This document shows, piece by piece, positions 25,008-34,317 of a DNA stretch of 64,000 nt. The stretch comes from VXYK01 sp965214565. GTDB lineage: Bacteria > Actinomycetota > Acidimicrobiia > Acidimicrobiales > Aldehydirespiratoraceae. The stretch lies in the NCBI GenBank assembly GCA_965214565.1, contig OZ243951.1, positions 434,001 to 498,000 on the forward strand, in the 5' to 3' direction. A program made the position numbers and the translations under genes. The notes beneath the pieces were generated by a model. That model had not been told where the DNA came from, ran no database searches, and saw nothing but the letters and a program-made list of their open reading frames with translations. Each line of letters begins with the position of its first letter. The stretch's first letter is position 1.

Positions 25008-26267
25008 ATGACGCTCAACCCCGGCGACATCAACCTCGCCAGCAACAACGACATGATGAAAGTCGGGGGTGTTCCCTACGAGTACTTCGCGACGCTGAGG
25101 CGTGAAGCGCCGGTGTTCTGGAATCCTCCCCCGGCCGACGGGGCAACCATCCGAGACATTGAGAATTACGAGCCCTGCGGTTTCTGGGTGCTCAGCAGGT
25201 ACGACGACGTCGCCACGGTTTCCAAGGACACCAAGCGCTTCTCTGCATGGGAGAACACCATTCTGTGGGTCGATGTCAAGCAGAGCCCGATGGCCTTGGC
25301 CGCGCAGCGAGCTGGCCTGATGGGAATGGACCCGCCCCAGCACACCCAGTTCCGGCGGTTGGTGCAACCCGGGTTCACACCACGGTCGATCGCCGCGATG
25401 GAACCCCACATCCGCGAGGAGGCCGAGAAGGTGATCGGGGAGCTGGCCGAGCGCGACCGGGCGGAGTTCGTCTTCGAAGTCGCCGCCGAACTTCCCATGA
25501 TCCTGCTGTGCGAAATGATGGGTGTACCCCAACACCGCCGCAGCGAGTACCTCGAACTGGGCACCGCCACCGCCAGCTTCGAGTTCAACGAGAACATGGT
25601 CGAAGACCAGATAAAGCTGTTCATGCTGCTCGACGACATCGTCAAGACACGCAAGGACGCTCCCGACGACACACTGATCTCGAAGTACGTTCACGGCGAG
25701 GTCGACGGACGCAAGCTGGCCGAGAACGAGATCACCCAGTTCTTCCAGACCCTGTCGATCGCGGGCCATGAGACCACGCGCAACACGACCGCCCACTTCG
25801 TCCGGCTCATGGACGAACACCCCGACCAGAAGGCCCTGCTGCTCGAAGACCTCGAAGGCCGGTTGCCCAACGCCGTCGAGGAGGTGCTGCGCTTCTCACC
25901 GCCGGTGATGCAGTTCTGCCGCACGGCCACCGAGGACGTCACGCTGCACGGCGCCGACATCGCCAAGGGCGACAAGGTCTACATGTCCTACATCTCTGCC
26001 AACCGCGACGAAGATGTCTTTGAGGACCCCGACCGCTTCGACATTGAGCGACCGAATGCCAACAAGCACCTCGCCTTCGGCACCGGCGCCCACTTCTGCC
26101 TCGGAGCGAGCTTGGCGCGGCTCCAACTCCGCTGCATCCTCAAAGAGCTCTACACCAGGCTGCCCGACATCGAACTCGCCGATGAGCCGACACCGATGTA
26201 CAGCGTCTGGTTCAACGCGCTGAACGAGATGCCGGTCCGGACCTGTCCCGTGGCGCACACGCGCTGA
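25008..26267 (+). CDS. Cytochrome P450
   Basis: This 419-residue P450 has all the main family motifs: I-helix AGHETTRN, the E-x-x-R in EEVLRF, and the heme loop FGTGAHFCLGASLARLQL with Cys364 as thiolate ligand. The length and the segment NFSELGTATASF-like helix pattern resemble bacterial CYP families that hydroxylate terpenes, steroids or fatty acids. The start is preceded by TAGGAG 6 nt before ATG, which could serve as a ribosome site or a -10 element. Redox partners (ferredoxin, reductase) are not encoded nearby. Confidence 0.9.
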   Translation: MTLNPGDINLASNNDMMKVGGVPYEYFATLRREAPVFWNPPPADGATIRDIENYEPCGFWVLSRYDDVATVSKDTKRFSAWENTILWVDVKQSPMALAAQRAGLMGMDPPQHTQFRRLVQPGFTPRSIAAMEPHIREEAEKVIGELAERDRAEFVFEVAAELPMILLCEMMGVPQHRRSEYLELGTATASFEFNENMVEDQIKLFMLLDDIVKTRKDAPDDTLISKYVHGEVDGRKLAENEITQFFQTLSIAGHETTRNTTAHFVRLMDEHPDQKALLLEDLEGRLPNAVEEVLRFSPPVMQFCRTATEDVTLHGADIAKGDKVYMSYISANRDEDVFEDPDRFDIERPNANKHLAFGTGAHFCLGASLARLQLRCILKELYTRLPDIELADEPTPMYSVWFNALNEMPVRTCPVAHTR

Positions 26268-26313
26268 TCGACCACCAGAGCTGGTCGACCACCAGAGCTG
26301 ATCGACTACCAGA
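26263..26313 (+). repeat. 17-bp tandem repeat, three units, between P450 and aldehyde dehydrogenase
   Basis: Units GCTGATCGACCACCAGA (26263), GCTGGTCGACCACCAGA (26280) and GCTGATCGACTACCAGA (26297) follow one another. The P450 stop codon lies in the first unit, and the ribosome site of the aldehyde dehydrogenase follows the third. Slippage here would change only the intergenic spacing. Confidence 0.8.
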
Positions 26314-26326
26314 AAGGAGCCAGGAG

Positions 26327-27721
26327 ATGACTAGGCGTTACGGAAACTGGATAAACGGCGAGTGGCGCGACCCAGGGGGCGGCACATGGCTCACCTCCAC
26401 CAGTCCCGGCACCGACACCGTCGTCTGCGAGATCGCCGAAGGAAACCCCGCAGACGTCGACGCGGCCGTCGGGGCCGCATCGGCTGCGGCCGCGGCGTGG
26501 CGCGAGCTGAAGCCGATCGAGCGCGGTCGTCGCCTGATGGCGTTGTCGTCGGCGCTGCGCGAACGGGCGGACGAACTCGGCGACCTCGAGAATCGGGAAT
26601 CCGGTAAGGCTGCCTTCATGGGACCGATGGAAGTCCACGCGTCGGCAGACTACTTCGAGTTCTACGGCGGCCTCGTCAACCTCGAGGCCGGGGAGATGCT
26701 CGACTTGGGTCCGGGGTTTCACAGCTACACCCGACGCGAGCCCTTCGGAGTCGTCGGGATCATCACGCCTTGGAACGTCCCGTTGAACCAGGCAGCACGC
26801 GCCGCGTCTCCAGCCTTGGCGGCCGGTAACACGGTGGTTCTCAAACCCTCGGAGATGACGTCGGCGACATCGTTGGAACTCGCCGAGTTGACCGCGGCCG
26901 CAGGAATCCCCGATGGGGTGTTCAACGTGGTGACCGGTACCGGACCCGCCACCGGGCAACCGCTTGTCGAGCACCGGTACGTCCGCAAGATCGCCTTCAC
27001 CGGTTCGCTACGGGTGGGGCGCGAGATCGGCCGCATCGCCGGCGAGAGGATCCTTCCGGCCACTCTCGAGCTCGGCGGCAAGTCCGCCAATATCGTCTTC
27101 GCCGACGCCGACATCCCCTCAGCGGTGGAGGGGTCGCTGCGGGCGTTCACGCTCAACACGGGCCAGGTCTGCTCGAACGGCACACGGCTGTTCGTCCAAG
27201 CCGACATACACGATTCCTTCGTGGCCGCGATGGTCGACGCGTCACCCCAGTTCGATCCGCTGCTGGGGCAACTCACCACCGAGGCTCAGTTCAACAAGGT
27301 GAACGAGTACTTCGAGATCGCGGCATCCGAGGGTGCTGTCGCGGCGACGGGCGGCAGGATGGCCGACAGGTGGAAGCCAGAGATCACGGTTTACACCAAC
27401 GCCGACAACGACATGCGCATCGCCCGCGAGGAGATCTTCGGGCCGGTGGTGACTGTCATGCCCTTCGACGACGAGGAATCGGCCATCGCCATGGCCAACG
27501 ACTCTGACTTCGGCCTCGCAGCCGGGTTGTGGACCCGAGACATCTCTCGGGCGCACCGGGTCGCGAGCCGACTCGAGGCGGGCCAGGTGTTCGTGAACAC
27601 CTGGGGTACCGGCATCGAAACGCCTTTCGGGGGTTACAAACAGAGCGGCATCGGGCGGGAGAAGGGCATAGAAGCGTTGCACCACTACACCCAGCTCAAG
27701 ACGGTGACGATCGCTCTGTAG
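26327..27721 (+). CDS. NAD-dependent aldehyde dehydrogenase
   Basis: The 464-residue protein is of the aldehyde dehydrogenase superfamily. TPWNVPL is the cofactor-site signature, LELGGKSA holds the base Glu, NTGQVCSNGTRL holds the catalytic Cys, and EEIFGPVVTV is the C-terminal marker. A GGAG ribosome site precedes ATG 26327. It lies 59 bp after the P450 gene and 18 bp before the acyl-CoA ligase gene, which fits a route alcohol, aldehyde, acid, acyl-CoA. Confidence 0.9.
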   Translation: MTRRYGNWINGEWRDPGGGTWLTSTSPGTDTVVCEIAEGNPADVDAAVGAASAAAAAWRELKPIERGRRLMALSSALRERADELGDLENRESGKAAFMGPMEVHASADYFEFYGGLVNLEAGEMLDLGPGFHSYTRREPFGVVGIITPWNVPLNQAARAASPALAAGNTVVLKPSEMTSATSLELAELTAAAGIPDGVFNVVTGTGPATGQPLVEHRYVRKIAFTGSLRVGREIGRIAGERILPATLELGGKSANIVFADADIPSAVEGSLRAFTLNTGQVCSNGTRLFVQADIHDSFVAAMVDASPQFDPLLGQLTTEAQFNKVNEYFEIAASEGAVAATGGRMADRWKPEITVYTNADNDMRIAREEIFGPVVTVMPFDDEESAIAMANDSDFGLAAGLWTRDISRAHRVASRLEAGQVFVNTWGTGIETPFGGYKQSGIGREKGIEALHHYTQLKTVTIAL

Positions 27722-27739
27722 TCTCTACGGGCATCCGCT

Positions 27740-29317
27740 ATGGACCGTAACTTCCCCGACTTCGACCGGTCGTTCCTTCCCCAACTCGATGAGGCGTTGC
27801 ACATCCACGCCGACCGCGTCTGCGCGGTGTTCGGAGACGAGCGACTCACCTACGCCGAGATCGACGCGGAGTCCGCGCGCGTCGCCAACGCTCTGCAGCG
27901 CGACGGGTTCATGCCCGGTGACCTCGGCGGGGTCTACAGCACCAACAGCATCGCCGCGTTCGTGGTCGCGCTCGGAATCATTCGGGCGGGCGGGGTCTGG
28001 GTACCGTTGAACCCGCGCAACTCACCGGCCACCAACATCGAGATCCTGTCGAGCTTCGGTTGCCGGGCCGTGTTCCACCAACGGGTCTTCGCCGACGCCG
28101 CGGCCGCTGCAGCCGAGGCCGTAGGCGACACGATCCTAATCCCCATCGACGGCTTCCCAACCGACCTGTTGAACGCATGGCTCGATGACGTCTCCTCGGT
28201 TCCGCCGATCGTGGAGCGCGAGGGCCGTGACACGCTGCTGCTGCCTCAAACCGGTGGCACCACCGGAACACCGAAGGGGGTCATGCTCAGTCATCGCAAC
28301 TTTGTCGCTTTGGCGTGGGCCGGGCGTCGGCGCTGGGACGGCGAACTCCGCGTGATCCTCTGCGCTGCGCCGATGACCCATGTCGGTGGCCGGGTCGCTC
28401 TGATCTCGCTCTGCCTGGGGGTCCGGCTGGTTATTCTCGGAACGCCCGACCCAGCCTCGATCCTCGAGGCGATCGAAACCGAACGCGTAACCGACGTCTT
28501 CCTCCCACCGACCGCTATTTACGCCCTGCTCGACCACCCGGCCACGCCGACCACCGACTTCAGTTCGCTGCGCCGTTTCGCGTACGGTTCGGCACCGATC
28601 TCAATCCCTCGCCTGCGCCAGGCGTTCGACGTGTTCGGGCCGGTCATGAGCGGCGGGTTCGGACAAACCGAGAGCCCCATCTACATCGCTCAGCGATCCC
28701 CCGCTGACCATTTCGTCGACGGCGACACGACCGGAGAGCTTCTCGACGACGCCACCCTGCGCTCTGTGGGAAGGGCGACGATCCTGTCGACCGTCGCAAT
28801 CGTCGACGACGACGCCGAGCCTGTACCGCCTGGAACCCGTGGCGAGATCGCAGTCAAGGGACCGATGGTGTCGGAGGGATATTTTCAGAACCCACAGGAG
28901 ACGGCCAAGATCCGCCGCAACGGTTGGCATCTCACCGGCGACATCGGCGTGGAGGACGAGAACGGACGGATCTACATAATCGACCGCAAGAAGGACATGA
29001 TCATCACCGGCGGTTTCAACGTCTACTCCGGCGATGTCGAACAGGCCCTCCAAGAGATCGACGGCATCGCTGAGGCTGCGGTGATCGGAGTGCCCAGCGA
29101 CCGTTGGGGCGAAGAGGTTAAAGCTGTCGTCCGACTCGTGCCCGGCACCGAACTCGGCGAGACGGACCTCATCGCTCAGGCCAAGGAGGCTGTCGGGTCG
29201 GTAATGGCACCCAAATCGGTGGACTTCGTTGACGAACTCCCCCACACGTCCATCGGCAAGATCAACAAGCGGGCTCTGCGCGCCCGCTACTGGGATGACG
29301 CAGGCCGCACCATCTGA
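27740..29317 (+). CDS. Acyl-CoA synthetase (AMP-forming ligase)
   Basis: The 525-residue protein is an ANL-superfamily ligase. The P-loop-like TGGTTGTPKGVMLSH, the A5 region SGGFGQTE, the GWHLTGDIG hinge and IDRKKDMIITGGFNVY are present, and a late Lys (GKINKRAL) is the expected catalytic residue. It activates a carboxylic acid as the acyl-AMP and then makes the CoA ester. It is the last gene of the plus-strand run that starts at 22658. A 78-bp gap separates it from the convergent FAD monooxygenase. Confidence 0.9.
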   Translation: MDRNFPDFDRSFLPQLDEALHIHADRVCAVFGDERLTYAEIDAESARVANALQRDGFMPGDLGGVYSTNSIAAFVVALGIIRAGGVWVPLNPRNSPATNIEILSSFGCRAVFHQRVFADAAAAAAEAVGDTILIPIDGFPTDLLNAWLDDVSSVPPIVEREGRDTLLLPQTGGTTGTPKGVMLSHRNFVALAWAGRRRWDGELRVILCAAPMTHVGGRVALISLCLGVRLVILGTPDPASILEAIETERVTDVFLPPTAIYALLDHPATPTTDFSSLRRFAYGSAPISIPRLRQAFDVFGPVMSGGFGQTESPIYIAQRSPADHFVDGDTTGELLDDATLRSVGRATILSTVAIVDDDAEPVPPGTRGEIAVKGPMVSEGYFQNPQETAKIRRNGWHLTGDIGVEDENGRIYIIDRKKDMIITGGFNVYSGDVEQALQEIDGIAEAAVIGVPSDRWGEEVKAVVRLVPGTELGETDLIAQAKEAVGSVMAPKSVDFVDELPHTSIGKINKRALRARYWDDAGRTI

Positions 29318-29395
29318 ACACCGCAGACCAGTTTGCCCTCATCCAGCGGTTTACCGGCCCTCGCAGTTCACTCAGCGCGGTGCGCTCGACGCGGT

Positions 29396-30988
29396 TCATT
29401 CAGCGCCGTTGGGCAGAAACTTAGAGAGTTTCGACGGGTCGGGCGCGCCGCCCGGATCCTGGAAGTTCTGGGCGATGATCCCGTCGGGTCTGACGAGGAC
29501 CACGGAGTCTGGCTCATACAGGCCAGGTGGGATGTCCGTTGGAAGCTGGCGGACTACGAGCGGCACACCACCCGACGGCACCTCGGCGAGGGCCTCCTCC
29601 CATGCGGTGCGGGAACACTCCGGCCCGAGCAGCAGCACGTAGGAGGACCCGTACCAGTCGAGAACCGACTCGGAGTGCTCGGCGTCGACCCACACATGGG
29701 GAGCGCGACGACCGGACCGGACCAGCGGCACGAAACCGGGGCTCGGATCCTCGAGGCGCGGCGCAGGTTCTGAATTGGGCGCGATGAGGTCCGACGACAT
29801 CTCGAAGCCGAGCAGCAGGTGGTCGTAGTCGGCGTACTGATGGGTCGCCCTGATGTGCTCGGCGATGTCATCGCCCCTCAGGTGACCGATCATCATCGCG
29901 CCCATATAGTCGGTGGTTGCGACCCCGTGGTCGATCCGCTCCACGGCGATGGGTCGATGCTCGGTCTCGTAGGTCTCGAGAATCGACGCGGGGGCCAGTC
30001 CCCGCACGACGTAGGCCACCTTCCACGCCAGGTTGCGTATACCTGCGAACCCGGTGTTGTTGCCCATCCCTCCAGTGGGAACCGACACGTGCGCCGCATC
30101 GCCGGCAAGGAAGATGCGACCGGAGCTGAACTGTGTCACACAGCCAGGGGTCGGCTGCCACATCCGCATGCTGAGGATCTCGAACTCGACGTCATCGTCG
30201 GTGCCGAGCGCCAGCCGGATGCGATGTCGTGCGGCTTCAGCCGAGATCAGATTCTCGTCGCTCACAACAACCTGACAGCGCCACCGCCGACGCCCGTCGA
30301 GAGCCTGGAAGATGACGAGGCCCTCAGGGGTCGTGGTGTACAGCAGCGATCCCTTGCGGTCCCCCACATACTCGTTGAGATCAGCATGGAAGATGACGTC
30401 TTGGGAGAAAACCGGTCGCGGCTCAGCCTCGAGGTGGGTTCCGATCACCTCACGAGTGCTGCTACCGGGTCCGTCGGCCCCGATGGTGTACTGCGCAGTC
30501 ACCGACTCGCGCGCATCGGTCAACGTGTCGCGCAGGGTCAGGTGGGTGGCGTCGTCGGTCTGGGTCAGGTCGATGGCCTCAGTGTCGAAGCGGACCGTGA
30601 TCATCGGATCGTCGACAACCCGGTTCATCAACGCAGCCTCGACCTCGTCCTGCGCGGTCATCACCGGGATGCACGGGCTGTTCGGCCCTTCAACGCTGAG
30701 GAAGGTGGGGCTCGGGATGTTCGCGTACGGTTCGTCGGCAAGGCTGTCGGCCCAGCGGTTGTAGGCAGTCCAAGCCGGCCCGAGACCCGTGGCCTCCACC
30801 GCCTTGTCGACACCTAACTCGCGGAAGAGTTCCATGGTGTTGGTATCGACGAAACGGGAGCGCGGATGGTCGTTGAGCTCACTGCGACGCTCCACCAGAA
30901 GCGCCGACACGCCATGGCGCGACAGCAGCAGCGCTGCGGTGATCCCGATCGGCCCGCAGCCGATGATGCAGACAGGAACCTCGATCAT
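29396..30988 (-). CDS. FAD-dependent aromatic-ring monooxygenase (PheA/TfdB type)
   Basis: From ATG 30988 (GGGAG just upstream; an in-frame GTG at 31000 is an alternative) the protein has about 530 residues. IIGCGPIGITAALLLSRHG is the FAD-binding Rossmann start, IGADGPGSSTRE holds the GD-type motif and GRIFLAGDAAHVSVPTGGMGNN the second FAD motif. A C-terminal thioredoxin-like domain follows. This architecture is that of phenol- or resorcinol-type hydroxylases. It opens a minus-strand gene group that continues at 31078 and 32181, though the 77-89 bp gap suggests a separate unit. Confidence 0.88.
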   Translation of the reverse strand: MIEVPVCIIGCGPIGITAALLLSRHGVSALLVERRSELNDHPRSRFVDTNTMELFRELGVDKAVEATGLGPAWTAYNRWADSLADEPYANIPSPTFLSVEGPNSPCIPVMTAQDEVEAALMNRVVDDPMITVRFDTEAIDLTQTDDATHLTLRDTLTDARESVTAQYTIGADGPGSSTREVIGTHLEAEPRPVFSQDVIFHADLNEYVGDRKGSLLYTTTPEGLVIFQALDGRRRWRCQVVVSDENLISAEAARHRIRLALGTDDDVEFEILSMRMWQPTPGCVTQFSSGRIFLAGDAAHVSVPTGGMGNNTGFAGIRNLAWKVAYVVRGLAPASILETYETEHRPIAVERIDHGVATTDYMGAMMIGHLRGDDIAEHIRATHQYADYDHLLLGFEMSSDLIAPNSEPAPRLEDPSPGFVPLVRSGRRAPHVWVDAEHSESVLDWYGSSYVLLLGPECSRTAWEEALAEVPSGGVPLVVRQLPTDIPPGLYEPDSVVLVRPDGIIAQNFQDPGGAPDPSKLSKFLPNGAE

Positions 30989-31077
30989 CGTTTCTCCCAC
31001 TCCGACTGTCTCATTGTCTGTTTCACGGTCTATTGCACGACCTCACACTACGACACGATCCTCACCAGCGCGCGAGG

Positions 31078-32184
31078 CTAGCTGAGCACCACCGGTTGAG
31101 ATTCGATTTCCAGTCGCCCATGATTGAGTTCGGGGAGCACATGGCGGGCGAACAGGTCACACTCGGCAAGGTGGGGGTAGCCCGACAGGATGAACGCGCT
31201 CATTCCTGCGTCGGCCAGCTCGAGGATCGTGTCGCGCACCTGGTCGGGGTCGCCGACGATCGCCGCTCCGGCACCGGAACGGGCCCGGCCCACTCCCGTC
31301 CACAGATGGCGCGAGGCATATCCCTCCTCGTCGGCACCTTCACGCAGCTCTGCCTGACGGGCAACTCCTGCGCTCTTCGAGTCGAGTGACCTAGCCCGAA
31401 TCTCGGCACCGGTTGCATCATCGAGCCTGGAGAGGAGGCGCCGCGCCGCCGCCCGAGCCTCCTCCTCGGTCTCCCGAACGATCACGTGGGAGCGCCATCC
31501 GTAGGCAAGGGTGCGGCCGTAGACAGCTGAACGGGCGTCCATGTCGGCCTTCACCTTCTCCACGCCTGCGACGACGTCGGGCCACATCAAGAAGACGTCC
31601 GCGGCCCGAGCCGCGCACTCCCGAGCCGCCTCGGACAGTCCCCCGAAGTAGTACGGCGGACACCCGGAGCCCTCGACGGCAATCCGCGGCGGTTCCAGGG
31701 TCAGGTCCAGGAACTCGCCGCGAAAATCGACAGGGCGGCCGTCGAGCAGCTCTCGGATCACGTGCATGTACTCGGTACTGCGGCGGTACCGGGGTTCAGA
31801 TGCCATGGTCTCGCCGGGTAGGTCGCTGCTGATGATGTTGATCGTCAGGCGATCTGACGCGATCTGCTGCAGCGTCGCCGCCTGGCGGACGACCTGAGGG
31901 GCGACGAACTCACCCATGCGGACCGCTAGCAGCAGGCGGATCTGTTCGGTGCGGGTGGCGATCGCCGCGGCGAAGGCGGCGTTGTCTATCCCCAGCGCAT
32001 AGCCCGAGGGCAACAGGACATTGTCGTAGCCGTGTCGATCGGCAGCGGCGACGATCGAAGCGCAATGGTCCCACGAGCTCTGCAGCGCAGTGTCTGGAAC
32101 TCCCAGGAACTCGTAGTCGTCGTCGCAAAGCGCCGAGAACCATGCGACCTCTATCGGCTCTCGGCCGGTGATTGCCGAACTCAT
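31078..32184 (-). CDS. LLM-class flavin monooxygenase (SsuD-like)
   Basis: I chose ATG 32184 because it overlaps the previous stop as ATGA; the longer frame reaches back into that gene. The 368-residue protein has the luciferase-like beta/alpha barrel of alkanesulfonate monooxygenase relatives: VAWFSALCDDDYEFLG, then ASDRLTINIISSDLPGE, PPYYFGGLSEAAREC, and SAFILSGYPHLAECDLF near the end. Such enzymes use reduced FMN to cleave C-S or C-N bonds or oxidise small organic substrates. It is translationally coupled to the aldo/keto reductase. Confidence 0.85.
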   Translation of the reverse strand: MSSAITGREPIEVAWFSALCDDDYEFLGVPDTALQSSWDHCASIVAAADRHGYDNVLLPSGYALGIDNAAFAAAIATRTEQIRLLLAVRMGEFVAPQVVRQAATLQQIASDRLTINIISSDLPGETMASEPRYRRSTEYMHVIRELLDGRPVDFRGEFLDLTLEPPRIAVEGSGCPPYYFGGLSEAARECAARAADVFLMWPDVVAGVEKVKADMDARSAVYGRTLAYGWRSHVIVRETEEEARAAARRLLSRLDDATGAEIRARSLDSKSAGVARQAELREGADEEGYASRHLWTGVGRARSGAGAAIVGDPDQVRDTILELADAGMSAFILSGYPHLAECDLFARHVLPELNHGRLEIESQPVVLS

Positions 32185-33089
32185 GGAAGCGGAACCCCTT
32201 CGGACGCTTCGATGACCCGGTAGCACTCGGCGCGGCTCAGCGAAACGTCCGCAGCGCCGGCGAGGTCGGCCATGCGGTCAGTGTTCTGAGTGCCGACCAC
32301 GACCACCGGCGAGCACGGATGGGCCAGCACGAAGGCCGCCAGGATCACTGCCCTCGACACGCCGTGGTCTGCAGCCAGTTCGTCGAGCACGGCGACCAAA
32401 GAGGCTTCGGTACCCTTGACCTCGGAAGCTGCGGCCGTCAAACTGCCGCCTCCGAGCGGGCTCCAGGCCACCGCCATGCGTTGGTCACGCATGCACTGGT
32501 CAAGCGTGCCGTCGCGCAGGGCGAGCAGATGGGCGGCCGAGAACTCAACCTGGTTGGCGGCCACTGGTACTTCGGCGGGAAGGTGTGCCATCAGGGCGTC
32601 GATCTGGGCGACCGTGTGGTTCGACACGCCGACGGCTGCCAGCTTGCCCATAGTCACCAGGCCAGCCAACGTTTCGGCGACGTCGGCCGGGTGGGTGAAC
32701 ATGTCGGGCCGGTGGACGTACCAGAGGTCGACGCGCTCAACACCAAGCCGCGATAGCGAAGCGTCCACAGCCGACTCAAGATAGGCGGGGCTGCTGTCGT
32801 AGGGAACTCCCGGATCTATGCCGCCCTTGGTGGCCAGCACCATCTCCTCACGCAACCCTGGGGACTGCGCCAGCACACGTCCGATAATCGTCTCGCTGAG
32901 TCCGAATGCGCTGCCTCCCCAGTCGAGTCCGTAGACGTCGGCGGTGTCGATCATGTTCATTCCCAGCGACAATGCCGTCTCCATCCGACGGCGTGCCTCG
33001 CTGACGTCGTCGGTCACCAAGCGCCAACATCCCCATGACAGAGGGCCCACTCGGCGCCCGTCCGGTAATAGTCTCGAATCAGTTTTCAT
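32181..33089 (-). CDS. Aldo/keto reductase
   Basis: The 302-residue protein has the AKR barrel with catalytic residues in place: Asp in NMIDTADVYG, Tyr in the same segment, Lys in VLATKGGIDPG and His in DLWYVHRPD. The C-terminal AWSPLGGGSL and the NADPH loop TQNTDRM are also visible. It is the first gene of a two-gene unit with the LLM monooxygenase. Its ATG is 22 bp from the ATG of the divergent Gfo/Idh gene. On the minus strand a -10-like TAGGCA ends 6 nt before it. Confidence 0.88.
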   Translation of the reverse strand: MKTDSRLLPDGRRVGPLSWGCWRLVTDDVSEARRRMETALSLGMNMIDTADVYGLDWGGSAFGLSETIIGRVLAQSPGLREEMVLATKGGIDPGVPYDSSPAYLESAVDASLSRLGVERVDLWYVHRPDMFTHPADVAETLAGLVTMGKLAAVGVSNHTVAQIDALMAHLPAEVPVAANQVEFSAAHLLALRDGTLDQCMRDQRMAVAWSPLGGGSLTAAASEVKGTEASLVAVLDELAADHGVSRAVILAAFVLAHPCSPVVVVGTQNTDRMADLAGAADVSLSRAECYRVIEASEGVPLP

Positions 33090-33095
33090 GGACCT

Positions 33096-33105
33096 TGCCT
33101 AGCAT
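33096..33105. promoter_or_regulatory. Overlapping divergent -10 hexamers in a 22-bp gap
   Basis: On the minus strand TAGGCA (33101-33096) ends 6 nt before the aldo/keto reductase ATG at 33089. On the plus strand TAGCAT (33100-33105) ends 6 nt before the Gfo/Idh ATG at 33112. The hexamers share two bases. If both genes are leaderless, one RNA polymerase would exclude the other. Confidence 0.55.
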
Positions 33106-33111
33106 GAGCCG

Positions 33112-34245
33112 ATGACAGAAGCGACGAATCGCCCTGAACTTGACACCAACAATGGAGCCGACCACGACGTTGTCCGTTACGGCGTGATCGGCACGGGAAT
33201 GATGGGTTGTGAACATATCGCCAACATCGGCGCGGTCAAAGGTGCCGTCGTCAGCGCTGTGTGTGACCCCCACGAACCCTCGCTGGCCAAGGCTCGGGTG
33301 GCGGCACTCAAAAGCGATGGCGCCGTTGCCCCGGTCGAGTTCAGTGACGTTCGGGAGCTGATAGACAGCGGCCTGTGCGACGCGGTCGTGATCGCCACGC
33401 CAAACAATCTCCATGTCACTCCCCTGCTCGACGCGATGGCCGCCGGCCTGCATGTGCTTGTCGAGAAGCCACTCTGCACAACGCTCGAGGACTGTCGAGC
33501 CGTGGTCGAGGCTGGCCGCTCGCACAAGGCGGTCGCCTGGGTCGGCCTCGAATACCGCTACATGCCGCCGGTGGCTCGGCTCGTGGCGGAGGTCCGTTCA
33601 GGCACGGTGGGCGAGTTGCAGATGGTGTCGATCCGTGAGCATCGTTTCCCGTTCTTCGAGAAGGTGGGCGACTGGAACCGTTTCAGTGCCAACACCGGGG
33701 GCACCCTCGTCGAGAAGTGCTGCCACTACTTCGACTTGATGAACCTGCTGGTCGGTGAGCGACCGACCCGTGTCTTCGCATCAGGCGGCCAGGACGTCAA
33801 CCACCTCGACGAGTACTACAACGGCAGACGCAGCGACATCCTCGACAACGCCTTCGTCATCGTCGACTACGCCAACGGCGTACGCGGCATGGTCGATATC
33901 TGCATGTTCGCGGACGCCACCAAAAACCAGGAGGAGGTGGTGGCTGTCGGCGATGCCGGCAAGGTCGAGTCGATGCTCCCCGACTCGACCATTCGGGTGG
34001 GCCGCCGCGGCGAGCACTGGGTCGGAAGTGTCTGCGAGGAGACCGTCGTGGACTCCAGGATCAAGTACACCGGCGGCCACCACGGGGCTTCCTATCTCGA
34101 ACATCTGGGTTTCTTAGAGGCGATCCGGTCTCAAGGAGAGCCCGAGGTGAGCCTCGAGGACGGAATGTGGGCCGTGGCGGTGGGAGTCGCCGCCCACAAG
34201 TCGATCGAGCAGGGCTGTGCCGTCGAGGTCAGCGTCGACGCCTGA
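33112..34245 (+). CDS. Gfo/Idh/MocA-family oxidoreductase
   Basis: The 377-residue protein has the N-terminal Rossmann domain YGVIGTGMMGCEHI and the family hallmark VLVEKPLCTTLEDC, with the EKP motif. The C-terminal alpha/beta domain includes GGTLVEKCCHYFDLMNLL and a trailing catalytic-site His/Asp pattern. Such enzymes oxidise sugars, polyols or related ring alcohols with NAD(P). The gene is divergent from the aldo/keto reductase unit, 22 bp away, and about 70 bp before the NTF2-like gene. Substrate unknown. Confidence 0.87.
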   Translation: MTEATNRPELDTNNGADHDVVRYGVIGTGMMGCEHIANIGAVKGAVVSAVCDPHEPSLAKARVAALKSDGAVAPVEFSDVRELIDSGLCDAVVIATPNNLHVTPLLDAMAAGLHVLVEKPLCTTLEDCRAVVEAGRSHKAVAWVGLEYRYMPPVARLVAEVRSGTVGELQMVSIREHRFPFFEKVGDWNRFSANTGGTLVEKCCHYFDLMNLLVGERPTRVFASGGQDVNHLDEYYNGRRSDILDNAFVIVDYANGVRGMVDICMFADATKNQEEVVAVGDAGKVESMLPDSTIRVGRRGEHWVGSVCEETVVDSRIKYTGGHHGASYLEHLGFLEAIRSQGEPEVSLEDGMWAVAVGVAAHKSIEQGCAVEVSVDA

Positions 34246-34305
34246 GACTCCCGGCGCTCCTGTGACTGCGATGCGTCTGGAATACCCGACTTGGGCGTAA
34301 TCGCC

Positions 34306-34311
34306 TACCCT
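34306..34311 (+). promoter_or_regulatory. -10 hexamer for a leaderless start (NTF2-like gene)
   Basis: TACCCT is followed by GCAGGG and ATG 34318, so the hexamer ends exactly 6 nt before the start. Confidence 0.5.
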
Positions 34312-34317
34312 GCAGGG

